DNA of 35,905 nucleotides from the NCBI RefSeq assembly GCF_900163695.1, contig NZ_FUIC01000036.1:1-35905 (forward strand), read 5' to 3'. The notes beneath the pieces are model-generated. The model was not told the origin of the DNA and did no database searches. It saw nothing but the letters and a program-made list of their open reading frames with translations. This document shows, piece by piece, positions 15,359 through 24,348 of this stretch; position 1 is the first letter of the stretch, and every line of letters starts with the position of its first letter. The DNA comes from Gulosibacter sp. 10 (GTDB lineage Bacteria > Actinomycetota > Actinomycetes > Actinomycetales > Microbacteriaceae). The translations under genes and the position numbers were made by a program.

Positions 15359-17023
15359 ATGACCACCGTCGCCGAACGCATCGCCACCGTGCTCGCAGCG
15401 CATGCCGAAGAGGTGTTCGGCCTCATGGGCAACGGCAACGCCTACCTCATCGACGCGATGTACCGACTCACCGACCTGCGATTCACCCCGGTGCGGCACG
15501 AGGCGGCGACCGTCGCGTCGGCCGACGCGTACCACCGCACCACGCGCCGGCTCGCCGTGGCCACCGCCACGTACGGCGCGGGATTCACGAACGCGGTCAC
15601 GAGCCTCGCCGAGGCCGCGATGTCGCGCACCCCGCTCGTGCTCGTGGTCGGCGACGCGCCGACCACCGGCCCCCGCCCCTGGGACATCGATCAGGTCGTC
15701 GTGGCCGAGGCCTGCGGCGCGCCCACCGTCGTGGTGACCGCCGACTCCCCCGGCCGCGACACCGCCTCCGCCGTCGAGCTCGCATGGCGGCGGCGTGGAC
15801 CGGTCGTGCTCGCCATCCCCTACGATCTCCCCGCCGCGCGGACCCCGGAGCCGGAGGGCGGGTTCCCGATCTCGAGGCCGGCCCCACCCGCCCCCGACCG
15901 GGAGCAGGTCGAGACTGCGGCAGCGCTGCTGCGGGAGGCCCGGCGCCCGGTCATCCTCGCCGGGCGCGGCGCGCTCGAGGCGCGCGAGACCCTCGCCGAC
16001 CTGGCCGATCGGCTCGGCGCCATCACGGTCGCCACGGCCCCGGCCCGCGGCATGTTCGCCGGCCGACCGCTCGACGCGGGCGTCTGCGGCGGCTTCTCCT
16101 CCGAGCGCACCGCCGCCTACCTCGGTCGCGCCGACGTCGTGCTCGCGGTCGGCGCCGGCCTCAACCAGTTCACGATGGGCTTCGGACGGCTCTTCCCGCC
16201 CGAGGCCGCCATCATCCAGGTGGACCTGCTCGACGCCCCCACCCATCCGCAGGTCACCCGCTTCCTGCGCGCGGACGCCGCGCTCGCGGCCGACGCGATC
16301 CTCGCCTCGATGCGCGCCGCGCAGGGCTCAGCGCCCGCCACGACCTGGTCCGGGCTCGACCCGCAGGAGGTGGCGGGGGCGCAGTCCGACCGCGAACGGG
16401 GCTCGGAGCTCGCGGCCGACGGCCTGCTCGACCCGCGGGCCCTCGCCCGCGTCCTCGACGAATCCCTGCCCGAGCAGCGGCTCATCGTCTCGGACGGCGG
16501 GCACTTCATCGGCTGGGCCAACACCTATTTCGACGTGCCGGGGCCGGACTCCATCACCCTGGTCGGCACGCAGTTCCAATCGATCGGGCTCGGGTTCTCC
16601 TCCGCGCCCGGCGCGGCGCTCGCGGCGAACGAGCGCGGCGCGATGCTCGCCGTCGTGACGGGCGACGGCGGCGGGCTCATGGCGCTCGCGGACCTCGACT
16701 CGACGGTTCGTGCGGCCGACCGCGCCACGATCGTCGTCTTCAACGACGCGGCGTACACCGCCGAGGTCACCCAGTACGGCGCGCTGGGGCTCGACGAGCG
16801 GCCCATGCGCATCGAGCAGAACGACTTCGCGCGCTTCGGCGAGGCGGTGGGAGCGCACGGCGTCGTCGTGCGCTCCCACGCGGATCTCGAGGAGTGGGCG
16901 GAGTGGGCCCGGAGCGGGGAGCCCGGGGCCTGGCTGCTCGACTGCCGGATCTCCGGATCGATCATCGCGCCGTATCAGCTCGAGATCATGGCCAATCTGC
17001 AGCGCCAGGCCGCCGGCCGCTAG
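15359..17023 (+). CDS. Thiamine-diphosphate enzyme, acetolactate synthase/decarboxylase-like
   Basis: A 554-residue member of the ThDP superfamily that contains acetolactate synthase, benzoylformate decarboxylase and sulfopyruvate-type enzymes. Three domains are evident: PYR (1-165) with the cofactor-activating glutamate in RHEAATVASADAY (E48), central Rossmann-like domain (about 185-320; RRPVILAGRGALEA), and PP domain with the ThDP/Mg motif GDGGG at 435-439 ending in F-N-D (461-463) instead of the more common N-N. It has no FAD-type catalytic subunit partner and no ilvN small subunit nearby, so branched-chain synthesis is unlikely; a 2-oxoacid decarboxylase or lyase is more plausible, substrate unknown. 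The ATG at 15359 was chosen for family length. It ends overlapping the stop of the GMC gene. Confidence 0.8.
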   Translation: MTTVAERIATVLAAHAEEVFGLMGNGNAYLIDAMYRLTDLRFTPVRHEAATVASADAYHRTTRRLAVATATYGAGFTNAVTSLAEAAMSRTPLVLVVGDAPTTGPRPWDIDQVVVAEACGAPTVVVTADSPGRDTASAVELAWRRRGPVVLAIPYDLPAARTPEPEGGFPISRPAPPAPDREQVETAAALLREARRPVILAGRGALEARETLADLADRLGAITVATAPARGMFAGRPLDAGVCGGFSSERTAAYLGRADVVLAVGAGLNQFTMGFGRLFPPEAAIIQVDLLDAPTHPQVTRFLRADAALAADAILASMRAAQGSAPATTWSGLDPQEVAGAQSDRERGSELAADGLLDPRALARVLDESLPEQRLIVSDGGHFIGWANTYFDVPGPDSITLVGTQFQSIGLGFSSAPGAALAANERGAMLAVVTGDGGGLMALADLDSTVRAADRATIVVFNDAAYTAEVTQYGALGLDERPMRIEQNDFARFGEAVGAHGVVVRSHADLEEWAEWARSGEPGAWLLDCRISGSIIAPYQLEIMANLQRQAAGR

Positions 17024-18555
17024 CCGCGCCGCGCCTCCGCATCGCGCAGGATGAACTCTGCGCCCCGCTCGCCGATCATCACCGAGGGCGCGTTCGTGTT
17101 GCCGCTCGTCACGGAGGGCATGACGGAGGCGTCGATCACGCGCACGCCCGGCAGGCCGTGCACCTCGAGCGTGCGCGGGTCGACCACCGCGAGCTCGTCG
17201 GCGCCCATCCGGCAGGTCCCGACCTGGTGGTGGTAGGTCACGCAGTTCTGCCGCGCGTACTCGGCGATCTCCTCGTCCGTCTGCACGTCCTCGCCCGGGT
17301 ACACCTCGACGGCGCCCCATTCCTCGGCGAGCGGCGCCTGCCGCACGATCTCGCGGCACTCCTTCACGGAGGCGACGAGGCTCTCGATGTCCTCGTCGGT
17401 GCTCAGCGTCTGCGGGTCCAGCAGCGCCCTGTCGTGCGGGTCGGCCGACGCGAGGCGGAACGTGCCGCGCGAGGTCGGGCGGACGAGCCCCGCGTGGAGC
17501 GTGAACATGTTCGGCCCCGGCTCCTGCGTCTCGCTCACCATCGGCACCGAGAAGTAGATCGGCTGCGTGTCCGGCACGTCGCTGCCCTCCCGGAAGGTGG
17601 TGAAGTGGTGCATCTGCGACACCGGCTCGTTGACCTGCCGCTCGGGGAGGTCGCGCGCCGTGGTCTGCGCGATGACGGGCGCCAGGACGTGGTCGTGCAG
17701 GTTCTCGCCCACGCCCGGCAGCTCGTGCCGCACCTCGATGCCCAGCTCCTCGAGGTGCTCGCGCGGCCCCACCCCGCTCAGCAGCAGGATGCGCGGCGAG
17801 TCGAGCGCGCCGGCCGAGAGGATGACCTCGTCGGCCATGAGCCGCTCGACGCCGCCGCCGACCTCCGCCTCGACGCCGATCACGCGGCCGCCCTCGATGA
17901 GGAGGCTCGTGACCCATACGCCGGTCCGCAGCTCGAGGCGCTCGTCGCCGAGCACGGGCTCGACATAGGCGCGGTAGGAGCTGAACCGCTCGCCGTCGCG
18001 CACGGTGAGCTGCTCCCAGCCGACGCCCTCGATGCGCTCGCCGTTGTAGTCCGGGTTCGCCGGCACCCCGGCGGCGACCGCCGCCTCGTGCATCGATTCG
18101 AAGACGGGGTTGTGGGCGTAGCCGTCGACGGAGACGTCGAGCAGGCCGTCGCGGCCGCGCAGCTCGTCATCGCCGACCTCGGTGCGCTCGATGCGCTTGA
18201 ACACCGGCGCCACCTCCGCCCAGCTCCATCCCTCGGCGCCCTCGCGCTCCCAGCGGTCGTAGTCGCCGTGCGCTCCCCGCACCCAGATGCTGGCGTTGAG
18301 CGAGTGCGAGCCGCCGAGGACCCGCCCGCGCGGCCAGTGCAGCCGCCGCCCGGCGGCCCCCTCCTGCGGGGTGGTGTAGTAGGCCCAGTCGTCCTTGCTG
18401 TGCCAGAGCTCGCCGAGACGGCCGATGTCCTGGATGGCCGGGTTCACGTCCGACCCTCCCGCCTCGAGCAGAGTGACCCGGTGGCCCGCGTCCAGCAGGC
18501 GACGAGTGACGACGGATCCGGCCGAACCCGCTCCCACGACGATGTAGTGCGACAT
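17020..18555 (-). CDS. GMC-family FAD oxidoreductase (choline dehydrogenase-like)
   Basis: A 511-residue flavoprotein that oxidises an alcohol. The FAD-binding fold opens the protein (IVVGAGSAGSVVTRRLLDAG, then E-A-G-G), GMC signature 1 is GRVLGGSHSLNASIWVRG, signature 2 is GALDSPRILLLSGVGP, and the C-terminal catalytic region has TYHHQVGTCRMG (active-site His) and GNTNAPSVMIGE (active-site Asn). These are shared by choline and other alcohol dehydrogenases; no betaine-aldehyde dehydrogenase or betaine transporter is adjacent, so choline is only one possible substrate. It converges with the ThDP-enzyme gene, the two stop codons sharing a CTAG at 17020-17023. The pairing suggests a small catabolic pathway in which an alcohol is oxidised and a ketoacid decarboxylated. 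Confidence 0.85.
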   Translation of the reverse strand: MSHYIVVGAGSAGSVVTRRLLDAGHRVTLLEAGGSDVNPAIQDIGRLGELWHSKDDWAYYTTPQEGAAGRRLHWPRGRVLGGSHSLNASIWVRGAHGDYDRWEREGAEGWSWAEVAPVFKRIERTEVGDDELRGRDGLLDVSVDGYAHNPVFESMHEAAVAAGVPANPDYNGERIEGVGWEQLTVRDGERFSSYRAYVEPVLGDERLELRTGVWVTSLLIEGGRVIGVEAEVGGGVERLMADEVILSAGALDSPRILLLSGVGPREHLEELGIEVRHELPGVGENLHDHVLAPVIAQTTARDLPERQVNEPVSQMHHFTTFREGSDVPDTQPIYFSVPMVSETQEPGPNMFTLHAGLVRPTSRGTFRLASADPHDRALLDPQTLSTDEDIESLVASVKECREIVRQAPLAEEWGAVEVYPGEDVQTDEEIAEYARQNCVTYHHQVGTCRMGADELAVVDPRTLEVHGLPGVRVIDASVMPSVTSGNTNAPSVMIGERGAEFILRDAEARRG

Positions 18556-18733
18556 ATGCTCTCCTTCATGCTGCGCCCGCCCCCGTTGGCGACGCGTGCA
18601 TCCGAGTCTATGAACTGCCGCCGCGCGGACCAGGGGCGCGGCCCGCAGGGCGCGCGAATCGGCCAGTGCTGTTCACGCACAGACAACTGCGGCGAGGAAC
18701 GCATCCCCGCCGCGCCGCCGAACCCGTCCCGGC

Positions 18734-19057
18734 TCAGTCGTCGATCGAGAGCTCCTTGGGCAGCTCGAAATCGTGCGCGTTGAGCTCCTCGACGTTGACG
18801 TCCTTGAACGTGAGCACGCGCACCTGCTTCACGAAGCGGTCGGAGCGGTAGATGTCCCAGACCCACACGTCGCGCATCGTCAGCTCGAAGTAGAAGTCGT
18901 TCGCCGCATCGCGGCGCTCGAGCTTGACATCGTTCGCGAGGTAGAACCGGCGCTCGGTCTCCACCACGTACTTGAACTGCGACGAGACGTCCCGGTACTC
19001 CTGGAACAGCGAGAGTTCGAGCCCGCGCTCGTAGTCGTCGAAGGCTTCGTTATCCAT
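18734..19057 (-). CDS. DUF2469 family protein
   Basis: A 107-residue conserved actinobacterial protein of unknown function. It is recognised by MDNEAFDDYERGLELSLFQE, the block FKYVVETERRFYLANDV and the aromatic stretch FYFELTMRDVWVWDIYR. Acidic at both ends, no membrane segment. In actinobacteria it almost always follows rnhB, as it does here 55 bases downstream of it, so it is probably the last gene of the rplS-lepB-rnhB transcription group. Nothing in the sequence points to a catalytic site. Confidence 0.88.
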   Translation of the reverse strand: MDNEAFDDYERGLELSLFQEYRDVSSQFKYVVETERRFYLANDVKLERRDAANDFYFELTMRDVWVWDIYRSDRFVKQVRVLTFKDVNVEELNAHDFELPKELSIDD

Positions 19058-19112
19058 AGCGCTCCAGTCTAGGCCTCCGCACCGCCGGTTGGCGACCCGC
19101 GTTCGCTCAGGC

Positions 19113-19772
19113 TCAGGCGAGGATCTTCGCCAGCCAGCTGCGCCGGTGCTCCCGCGACGGGCCGTGCGCGACGATCGCGGCGCGGTGCGCCGGCGATCCG
19201 TACCCCTTGTTCGAGCCCCACCCGTACACGCCCAGGGCCTCGTCGCCGGCCTCGAGCTCGAGCATGCGGGTGTCCCGCGCCACCTTGGCGATGACGCTCG
19301 CCGCCGCGACCGTCGCGCAGTCGCGGTCGGCCTTGGGCCGCACCGTCACCGAGAGCGGCGATTCGAGCCCCGGCGTGAGCCAGTCGTGCGAGCCGTCGAG
19401 CAGGATCGCCGACTCGCCCACCGGCACCCCCTCCCGCCACAGCGCCTCGAGCGCCCTGATCGCGGCGGTGGCCAGGCACGCGCCGATGCCGAACTCGTCG
19501 ATCTCGGCGGCGCTCGACCACCCGACCGCACTGGCCCGGGCCCACTCGGCGCTCGCCGGCGCCAGCAGGTTCCGCCGCTTCTCGCTCAGCAGCTTCGAGT
19601 CCCGCAGCCCCTCGGGGAAGGGATGCTCGAGCTCGGCGGCGCGCACAGCGCACACGCCGACCGCGACCGGGCCGGCGAGCGCCCCGCGCCCGACCTCGTC
19701 GATGCCGATCACCGTGCCGGCATCGGCGAGGAGCGCCCGCTCGACGTCGAGCGTGGGATCCGCGACGGCCAC
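19113..19772 (-). CDS. rnhB: Ribonuclease HII
   Basis: Cleaves the RNA strand of RNA-DNA hybrids and removes single ribonucleotides misincorporated in DNA. The 219-residue protein has the four acidic metal ligands of the family: D25-E26 in GIDEVGRGALAGP, D126 in LLDGSHDW, and D151 in VRPKADRDCATVAAASVIAK. RDSKLLSEKRR and the tail YGWGSNKGYGSPAHRAAI are also typical. The GTG start at 19772 lies two bases after the lepB stop, so translation is probably coupled to lepB. Length is normal. Confidence 0.93.
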   Translation of the reverse strand: MAVADPTLDVERALLADAGTVIGIDEVGRGALAGPVAVGVCAVRAAELEHPFPEGLRDSKLLSEKRRNLLAPASAEWARASAVGWSSAAEIDEFGIGACLATAAIRALEALWREGVPVGESAILLDGSHDWLTPGLESPLSVTVRPKADRDCATVAAASVIAKVARDTRMLELEAGDEALGVYGWGSNKGYGSPAHRAAIVAHGPSREHRRSWLAKILA

Positions 19773-19774
19773 CG

Positions 19775-20587
19775 CTAGCCCTCGGGCTCGCGTCCGGGCA
19801 CGTCGGCGAACACCTCGGGGTAGTTGCCGAGGAACTGCAGGCGGTCGAAGGGCCAGTTGATGAGGAACGCCCGGCCGACGAGGTTCTCGTACGGCACGAA
19901 TCCGCCCGTCGGCGCATCCTGATGCGCGCGGGAGTCCTGCGAGTTGTAGCGGTTGTCGCCCATCACCCACAGCGCGTCGTCCGGCACCACGACGTCGAAC
20001 TCGGTGCCGGAGGCCGCCGAGTTGCCCGAGAGCTGCAGGTACGGCTCCTGCACAGCGACCTCGTTGATGACCAGCTGGCCGTAGGCGTTGCAGCAGACCA
20101 CGTGGTCGCCCGGCAGCCCGATCACGCGCTTGATGAGGTGGTTGTTCGTCTCCTCGGGCTTGAGCCCGACCGTCTCGAGGAAGCCGTCGACGATCGCCTG
20201 CACCGGCGGCTTGTCGACCGCGGGGGTCTGCGGCAGCCACCCGCCCGGATCCTCGAACACGACCACGTCGCCGCGGTTCACCTCGACGAGCCCCGGCACG
20301 AGCAGGTTCACGAGCACGCGGTCCTCCTCGATGAGCGTGTCGTGCATCGACGCGGACGGGATGTAGAAGGGCCGCAGGAGAAAGGTCTTCACGACCATCG
20401 AGATCACGAGGGCGAGCACGGCGATCACGACGATGTCGCGCAGGAAGAGCCCGAAGGAGCTGCGGGGGACGGCCTCGCCCTCCGCGTTCACGGCGAGGCC
20501 CTCCCGGACACGATGACGCGCGCCGTGCGAGTGGCGGATGACCGTGACGATCAGCGCATCGTCATCCGGGTATTCGGCGTCTGACAA
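19775..20587 (-). CDS. lepB: Signal peptidase I
   Basis: Membrane serine protease that removes signal peptides from Sec- and Tat-exported proteins. The 270-residue protein has a cytoplasmic N-terminus of about 50 residues, one membrane helix at about 51-70 (IVVIAVLALVISMVVKTFLL), and the catalytic dyad: S80 in PSASMHDTL and K153 in LIKRVIGLPGD. Box E MGDNRYNSQDSR is intact. The TTG start is preceded by GAGGAG at 5 bases. A pair of cysteines (VVCCNAYG) sits in the extracytoplasmic domain. The gene lies between rplS, from which it is separated by a strong terminator, and rnhB. Confidence 0.93.
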   Translation of the reverse strand: MSDAEYPDDDALIVTVIRHSHGARHRVREGLAVNAEGEAVPRSSFGLFLRDIVVIAVLALVISMVVKTFLLRPFYIPSASMHDTLIEEDRVLVNLLVPGLVEVNRGDVVVFEDPGGWLPQTPAVDKPPVQAIVDGFLETVGLKPEETNNHLIKRVIGLPGDHVVCCNAYGQLVINEVAVQEPYLQLSGNSAASGTEFDVVVPDDALWVMGDNRYNSQDSRAHQDAPTGGFVPYENLVGRAFLINWPFDRLQFLGNYPEVFADVPGREPEG

Positions 20588-20634
20588 CCGGGCTCCTCAA
20601 AAGATGGGTACCGCACGAGTCTAGAGCGAAGAAA

Positions 20635-20671
20635 AAGCCGACCCCCGCGCCATGGGCGCGGGGGTCGGCTT
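20635..20671 (-). terminator. rplS terminator
   Basis: Perfect 17-bp stem (20635-20651 with 20655-20671) and 3-base loop. On the reverse strand it is followed by a run TTTTTC, a classical intrinsic terminator 16 bases after the rplS stop. lepB downstream therefore needs its own promoter in the short gap or depends on readthrough. Confidence 0.88.
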
Positions 20672-20686
20672 GTTACCGAATCGAGA

Positions 20687-21034
20687 CTAGTTCTCGCGCT
20701 TCTCGCGGATCTTCGCGGCCTTGCCGCGCAGGTCGCGCAGGTAGTACAGCTTGGCGCGGCGGACGACGCCGCGCGAGACGACCTCGATCTTCTCGATGAT
20801 CGGCGAGTGCACCGGGAACGTGCGCTCGACGCCGACCTGGAAGCTCACCTTGCGGACGATGAAGGTCTCGGCCACGCCCGCGCCCTGACGCGCGATGACG
20901 ACGCCCTGGAAGACCTGGACTCGCGAGCGGTTGCCCTCGGTGATGTTCACGTGCACCTTGACGGTGTCGCCGGGACGGAACTCGGGCACCTCGCGGAGCG
21001 ACTCGGCGTTGATCTGGTCGATGATGTTGGTCAT
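20687..21034 (-). CDS. rplS: 50S ribosomal protein L19
   Basis: Ribosomal protein at the 30S-50S interface. The 115 residues match the family throughout: [53 protein letters not shown], and the C-terminal [24 protein letters not shown] lies about 12 bases before the ATG. The Shine-Dalgarno falls inside an inverted repeat in the leader, pointing to translational control. Followed by its own terminator. Confidence 0.97.
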   Translation of the reverse strand: MTNIIDQINAESLREVPEFRPGDTVKVHVNITEGNRSRVQVFQGVVIARQGAGVAETFIVRKVSFQVGVERTFPVHSPIIEKIEVVSRGVVRRAKLYYLRDLRGKAAKIREKREN

Positions 21035-21045
21035 GATGAGTAATC

Positions 21046-21122
21046 ACCCTCTGCCCCGCCACAGGTCGGAGGCTTGCTGAGAAAGTCGTGTCATCCGCGG
21101 CGGAGTGTCCCCTGTGGCAGAG
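21046..21122 (-). promoter_or_regulatory. Possible rplS leader structure masking the Shine-Dalgarno
   Basis: On the reverse strand CTCTGCCACAGG (21122-21111) can pair with CCTGTGGC-gggg-CAGAG (about 21065-21049), leaving a loop of about 45 bases. The proximal arm contains the AGAGGG Shine-Dalgarno of rplS. Leaders regulating L19 are known in other bacteria; whether this is one is inferred. Confidence 0.4.
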
Positions 21123-21206
21123 TCACGTCGCGGCACAAGCGATCATCTTAGCCCGATTCCGGCGCGGAGCACCAGTCCGAACCGCGGGCATCCGGCGACG
21201 GGACGG

Positions 21207-21824
21207 CTAGCCCGAGCGCGGACGGGCCTCCCACTCGTCGGGATCCGGCCCGTCGTCGTCCCGCTCGTCCACGATCTCGCCGTCGACGGCCTCGACGTCC
21301 CCGCGCGCGCTCGAGCCGGTGTCCTCCCACCGCTCGCCCGTCTCCACGGTGATCACCCGCCCCGCGCCGGGCCCCGAGGCGTCGGGCCACGGCCCGGGCG
21401 CCTGCCCGTCGAGGTGCTGCCGCAGGTAGTCCGCGCGCGCCGTCATGTTCGCGACGGCCTCCTCGCGCGAGCGCCTGCCGATGCGCCCCATCGCCAGGAT
21501 GCCCGCCGCGAACCCGGCGAGCTGCACCAGCCCGCCGATCGGGTCCGGCAGCGCGGCCCCGACCGCCCAGAGCCCGAACGTGCCGAGGTACCAGGCGACG
21601 TCCTCGGTGGTGAAGGCCTTCTTCATCCGGATGCTCTCGCGGAGCCACAGCAGGACGCCGAGAATCGCGAGCTGGATGAACGAGGCGGGGATGGTGAGGA
21701 AGAGGGAGAGGAACCCGGGCACCGAGCGCTGGAAGACGATCCACGCCAGCACCGTCCACATCCCCAGCACGAAGGGCGCGGGGATGAGCGAGGCGTAGAG
21801 GATGCGCTGGAACGGGTTCGGCAT
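21207..21824 (-). CDS. Hypothetical membrane protein, 205 aa
   Basis: Unrecognised integral membrane protein. Hydrophobic segments at about residues 9-30, 37-61 and 77-108 (the last probably two helices, the second being GGLVQLAGFAAGILAMG) are followed by a basic stretch GRIGRRSREEAV and an acidic, disordered C-terminal tail (from about residue 140) rich in Asp, Glu and Gly. It stands alone between the rplS leader and the carboxylate-amine ligase gene and shares its direction with both. No motif indicates transport or enzymatic function. Confidence 0.72.
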   Translation of the reverse strand: MPNPFQRILYASLIPAPFVLGMWTVLAWIVFQRSVPGFLSLFLTIPASFIQLAILGVLLWLRESIRMKKAFTTEDVAWYLGTFGLWAVGAALPDPIGGLVQLAGFAAGILAMGRIGRRSREEAVANMTARADYLRQHLDGQAPGPWPDASGPGAGRVITVETGERWEDTGSSARGDVEAVDGEIVDERDDDGPDPDEWEARPRSG

Positions 21825-21863
21825 GCGAAAAACGCTAGTCGACGCGCCTGCGAATCTCGCCGA

Positions 21864-22955
21864 CTAGCGGAGGAATTCCGCGCGCAGCGAATCGACGACG
21901 CCGATCGGCCCGCCCGTGCGCATCGCGGCGCGCTGACGGTCGGCGGAATTGTTGTCGACGATGGCGAGCGCCGACACGAGCTCAGCCTCGCACCCGAGGT
22001 CGCGGGCGACGGGCTGCAGCTCGTCGATGCGCCGGGCCAGCGACTCCCGGCCGCTCTCCTGGCGGCCGTCGGCGCCCGTGATGAACTTCGTGCTGAACCC
22101 CCAGCGCGCCGCGCGGAACTTGTTCTCGCGCACCGCCCACTCGGGCAGCAGGAAGGGCGCCCGCCCGGTGTCCAGCGCGCGCAGCGCCTCCTCCACCACG
22201 CACTGGGTGAAGGCGGCGCCGGCGGCGACGTCGAAGAGCGAGGGGCCCCCGTCGGCGATGCGCACCTCGACGGTGCCGAAGTGGGGCGCCGGCCGGACGT
22301 CCCAGCGCAGCTCGAGCGGGTCGAGGATCACCCCGCCGGCGAGCATGCCCTCAACGGTGCGCACGTAGTCGGACCAGTCCTCGAGGCTCGGCGGGAGCCC
22401 TCCGGTGGGCAGCTGCTGGAAGAGCATGGTGCGGTGCGAGGCGAAGCCCGTGTCCTGCCCCTCCCAGAAGGGGCTGGACGCCGAGAGCGCGAGCAGCCAG
22501 GCGACATTGGCGTTGATGGCCCCCATGACGGGCACGACCGCCTCTCGGTCCGGCACGCCCACGTGCACGTGCACGCCCCAGATCGACAGCTGCCGGCCCC
22601 AGTCGCGCGAGCGCTCGGCCACGCGCATGTAGCGGTCGGCCGGCGTCACGGTCTGCAGGCGCCAGTCGGCGAAGGGGTGCGTGCCCGAACCGATAGCGGC
22701 GACGCCCGCCTTGCTCGCGGCCCGCTGGAACTTGCCCCGGAGATCCCGGAGATCCGCGATGGCCCCGGGCACGTCCCTGTGCACGGAGGTCACGAGCTCG
22801 ACCGTGTTCGTGAGGAACTCGCCGACGCATCGCTTCACACCGACGGAGTCGATCACCTCGTTCGCCCTGCCGGTGAGATCACCGCTGGCGGGGTCGACGA
22901 GTGCGAGCTCCCACTCGATACCGAGGGTCGTTCGCTCCGTAGGGGCAAAGTCCAT
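21864..22955 (-). CDS. Carboxylate-amine ligase (GCS2/YbdK family)
   Basis: A 363-residue ATP-dependent ligase of the glutamate-cysteine-ligase type 2 family; members condense an amino acid carboxylate with an amine. It starts [20 protein letters not shown], with the conserved G-x-E-x-E Mg-binding pair, and carries [34 protein letters not shown]-like block and [15 protein letters not shown], all family hallmarks. True glutathione synthesis is not expected in actinobacteria, which use mycothiol, so the annotation glutamate-cysteine ligase should be read as family only. The upstream gap of 194 bases to rpsP holds the divergent promoters. Confidence 0.88.
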   Translation of the reverse strand: MDFAPTERTTLGIEWELALVDPASGDLTGRANEVIDSVGVKRCVGEFLTNTVELVTSVHRDVPGAIADLRDLRGKFQRAASKAGVAAIGSGTHPFADWRLQTVTPADRYMRVAERSRDWGRQLSIWGVHVHVGVPDREAVVPVMGAINANVAWLLALSASSPFWEGQDTGFASHRTMLFQQLPTGGLPPSLEDWSDYVRTVEGMLAGGVILDPLELRWDVRPAPHFGTVEVRIADGGPSLFDVAAGAAFTQCVVEEALRALDTGRAPFLLPEWAVRENKFRAARWGFSTKFITGADGRQESGRESLARRIDELQPVARDLGCEAELVSALAIVDNNSADRQRAAMRTGGPIGVVDSLRAEFLR

Positions 22956-23149
22956 GCGACCATCGTAGAGGGACGGCGACGGAAGAACTCCCCACTTCTC
23001 GGTTTTTCTGTAAGAATGGAGAGCTGAGTCTGCGCCAGCGACCCTCTACCCGCGCGTGCAGCCCATCACGAGCCCTGACCGGGATTGCCCCACAACTCCC
23101 CGGTCGTTGTTCTTCACTTTGTTCACAACGTTTAACCTGCAGGAGACAC

Positions 23150-23557
23150 GTGTCTGTCAAGATCCGTCTGAAGCGCCTGGGTAAGATCCGGGCTCCGTTC
23201 TACCGCGTCGTGGTCGCCGACGAGCGCTCGAAGCGCAACGGCCGCGTCATCGAAGAGATCGGCAAGTACCAGCCCACCACCGAGCCCTCGTTCATCGAGA
23301 TCGACTCGGAGCGCGCGCAGTACTGGCTCTCCGTCGGCGCGCAGCCGACCGAGGCCGTGCTCGCCCTCCTCAAGCTCACGGGCGACTGGGGCAAGTTCAA
23401 GGGTGAGGGCGAGACCGAGTCCCGCGTCAAGCAGCCCGAGCCCAAGGCCGAGTTCGTCGCGGACGCGGCGAAGAAGCCCGTGCTCCGTCCCAAGTCGGCC
23501 CCCAAGGCCGAGCAGGCGCCGGCCGAAGAGCCGGCCGCCGAGGAGACCGAGGCCTAG
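23150..23557 (+). CDS. rpsP: 30S ribosomal protein S16
   Basis: Small-subunit ribosomal protein needed in 30S assembly. The GTG start ([20 protein letters not shown]) has AGGAGA 5 bases upstream. The conserved core ends by about residue 85 ([13 protein letters not shown]); a charged Ala/Glu/Lys/Pro-rich tail of about 50 residues follows, common in actinobacteria. First gene of the operon with khpA, rimM and trmD; spacing to the next gene is 2 bases. Confidence 0.97.
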   Translation: MSVKIRLKRLGKIRAPFYRVVVADERSKRNGRVIEEIGKYQPTTEPSFIEIDSERAQYWLSVGAQPTEAVLALLKLTGDWGKFKGEGETESRVKQPEPKAEFVADAAKKPVLRPKSAPKAEQAPAEEPAAEETEA

Positions 23558-23559
23558 TC

Positions 23560-23790
23560 ATGCTCGCGTCCGCGCTGGAACATCTCGTCCGCGGCATTGT
23601 CGATCGACCCGATGATGTCCGCGTGGACGCGCACGCCTCCTCGCGCGGCCAGGTCCTCGAAGTGCATGTGCACTCCGAGGACCTGGGCCGCGTGATCGGC
23701 CGTCAGGGCCGCACCGCGAAAGCCCTCCGCACCGTCATCGCGGCCCTCGCCGAAGGCCGCCGCGTGCGCGTCGACGTGGCGGACCGCTGA
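23560..23790 (+). CDS. khpA: KH-domain RNA-binding protein KhpA
   Basis: A 76-residue single KH domain protein. The GxxG RNA-binding loop is in GRVIGRQGRTAKALRTVI (about residues 45-62). In other bacteria KhpA dimerises with KhpB and influences small RNAs and cell division; here its place between rpsP and rimM is the standard one. It begins 2 bases after the rpsP stop and ends 2 bases before the rimM start, so translation is coupled. Confidence 0.93.
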   Translation: MLASALEHLVRGIVDRPDDVRVDAHASSRGQVLEVHVHSEDLGRVIGRQGRTAKALRTVIAALAEGRRVRVDVADR

Positions 23791-23792
23791 CA

Positions 23793-24344
23793 TTGGCCGG
23801 CAAGAACCGCGGCATCACGCAGCTCCGGGTCGGCCGCCTCTCCAAGGCCCACGGCCTCAAGGGCGCCCTCAAGCTCGAGCTGTACACCGATGAGCCCGAT
23901 AAGCGCTTCGTGCCCGGAGCCTCCTTCTCGCTGCAGGTTCCCTCCACTTCGCCGTGGCACGGCCGCAGCATCGTCCTGCGCGAACTGCGCTGGTACAACG
24001 AATCCCCCGTCGCATTCTTCGAGGGCGTCGCCGACCGCACCGCCGCGGAGACGCTCGTCAAGGCCATCCTCTGGGTCGACCAGGACGAGGCCGAGGAGCT
24101 CGACCCCGATACCTGGTACGACCATCAGCTGGTCGACCTCTCGGTCGTCGTCGACGGCGAGGTCGTCGGCCGCGTCGCGCGGGTCAACCACTTCCCCTCG
24201 CAGGACCTCCTCGAAGTCGAGACCCCGAAGTCCGGCACCGTCATGGTGCCATTCGTGAAGGCGATCGTTCCCGGGGTCGACCTCGAGGCCAAGACGGTCA
24301 CCGTCACGCCTCCGGGCGGTCTGTTCGACGGCGAGGGCGAGTGA
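23793..24344 (+). CDS. rimM: Ribosome maturation factor RimM
   Basis: Assists assembly of the 30S head by binding S19. The 183-residue protein has the N-terminal RimM beta-barrel ([20 protein letters not shown]) and the C-terminal PRC-barrel ([59 protein letters not shown]). The start is TTG at 23793, two bases after the khpA stop; the next candidate start is well inside the conserved barrel. trmD follows after 4 bases. Confidence 0.95.
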   Translation: MAGKNRGITQLRVGRLSKAHGLKGALKLELYTDEPDKRFVPGASFSLQVPSTSPWHGRSIVLRELRWYNESPVAFFEGVADRTAAETLVKAILWVDQDEAEELDPDTWYDHQLVDLSVVVDGEVVGRVARVNHFPSQDLLEVETPKSGTVMVPFVKAIVPGVDLEAKTVTVTPPGGLFDGEGE

Positions 24345-24348
24345 GCCG

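Noticed and set aside
14777-16246. Reverse frame extending comM upstream to 16246
   Set aside because: Only the part from the GTG at 14776 resembles ComM; the upstream part is antisense to the ThDP gene and passes through yraN in another frame.
15359-17023. Calling the ThDP enzyme acetolactate synthase (ilvB)
   Set aside because: No ilvN or ilvC neighbour, and the ThDP motif differs (N-D); the family is shared by many decarboxylases and lyases.
14791-18783. Forward 1330-codon open frame
   Set aside because: Arg/Pro/Gly-rich shadow frame that crosses yraN, the ThDP enzyme and the GMC gene, each of which is recognisable in another frame.
21105-23027. Forward 640-codon open frame
   Set aside because: Antisense to the membrane-protein gene and the carboxylate-amine ligase; composition typical of high-GC shadow frames.
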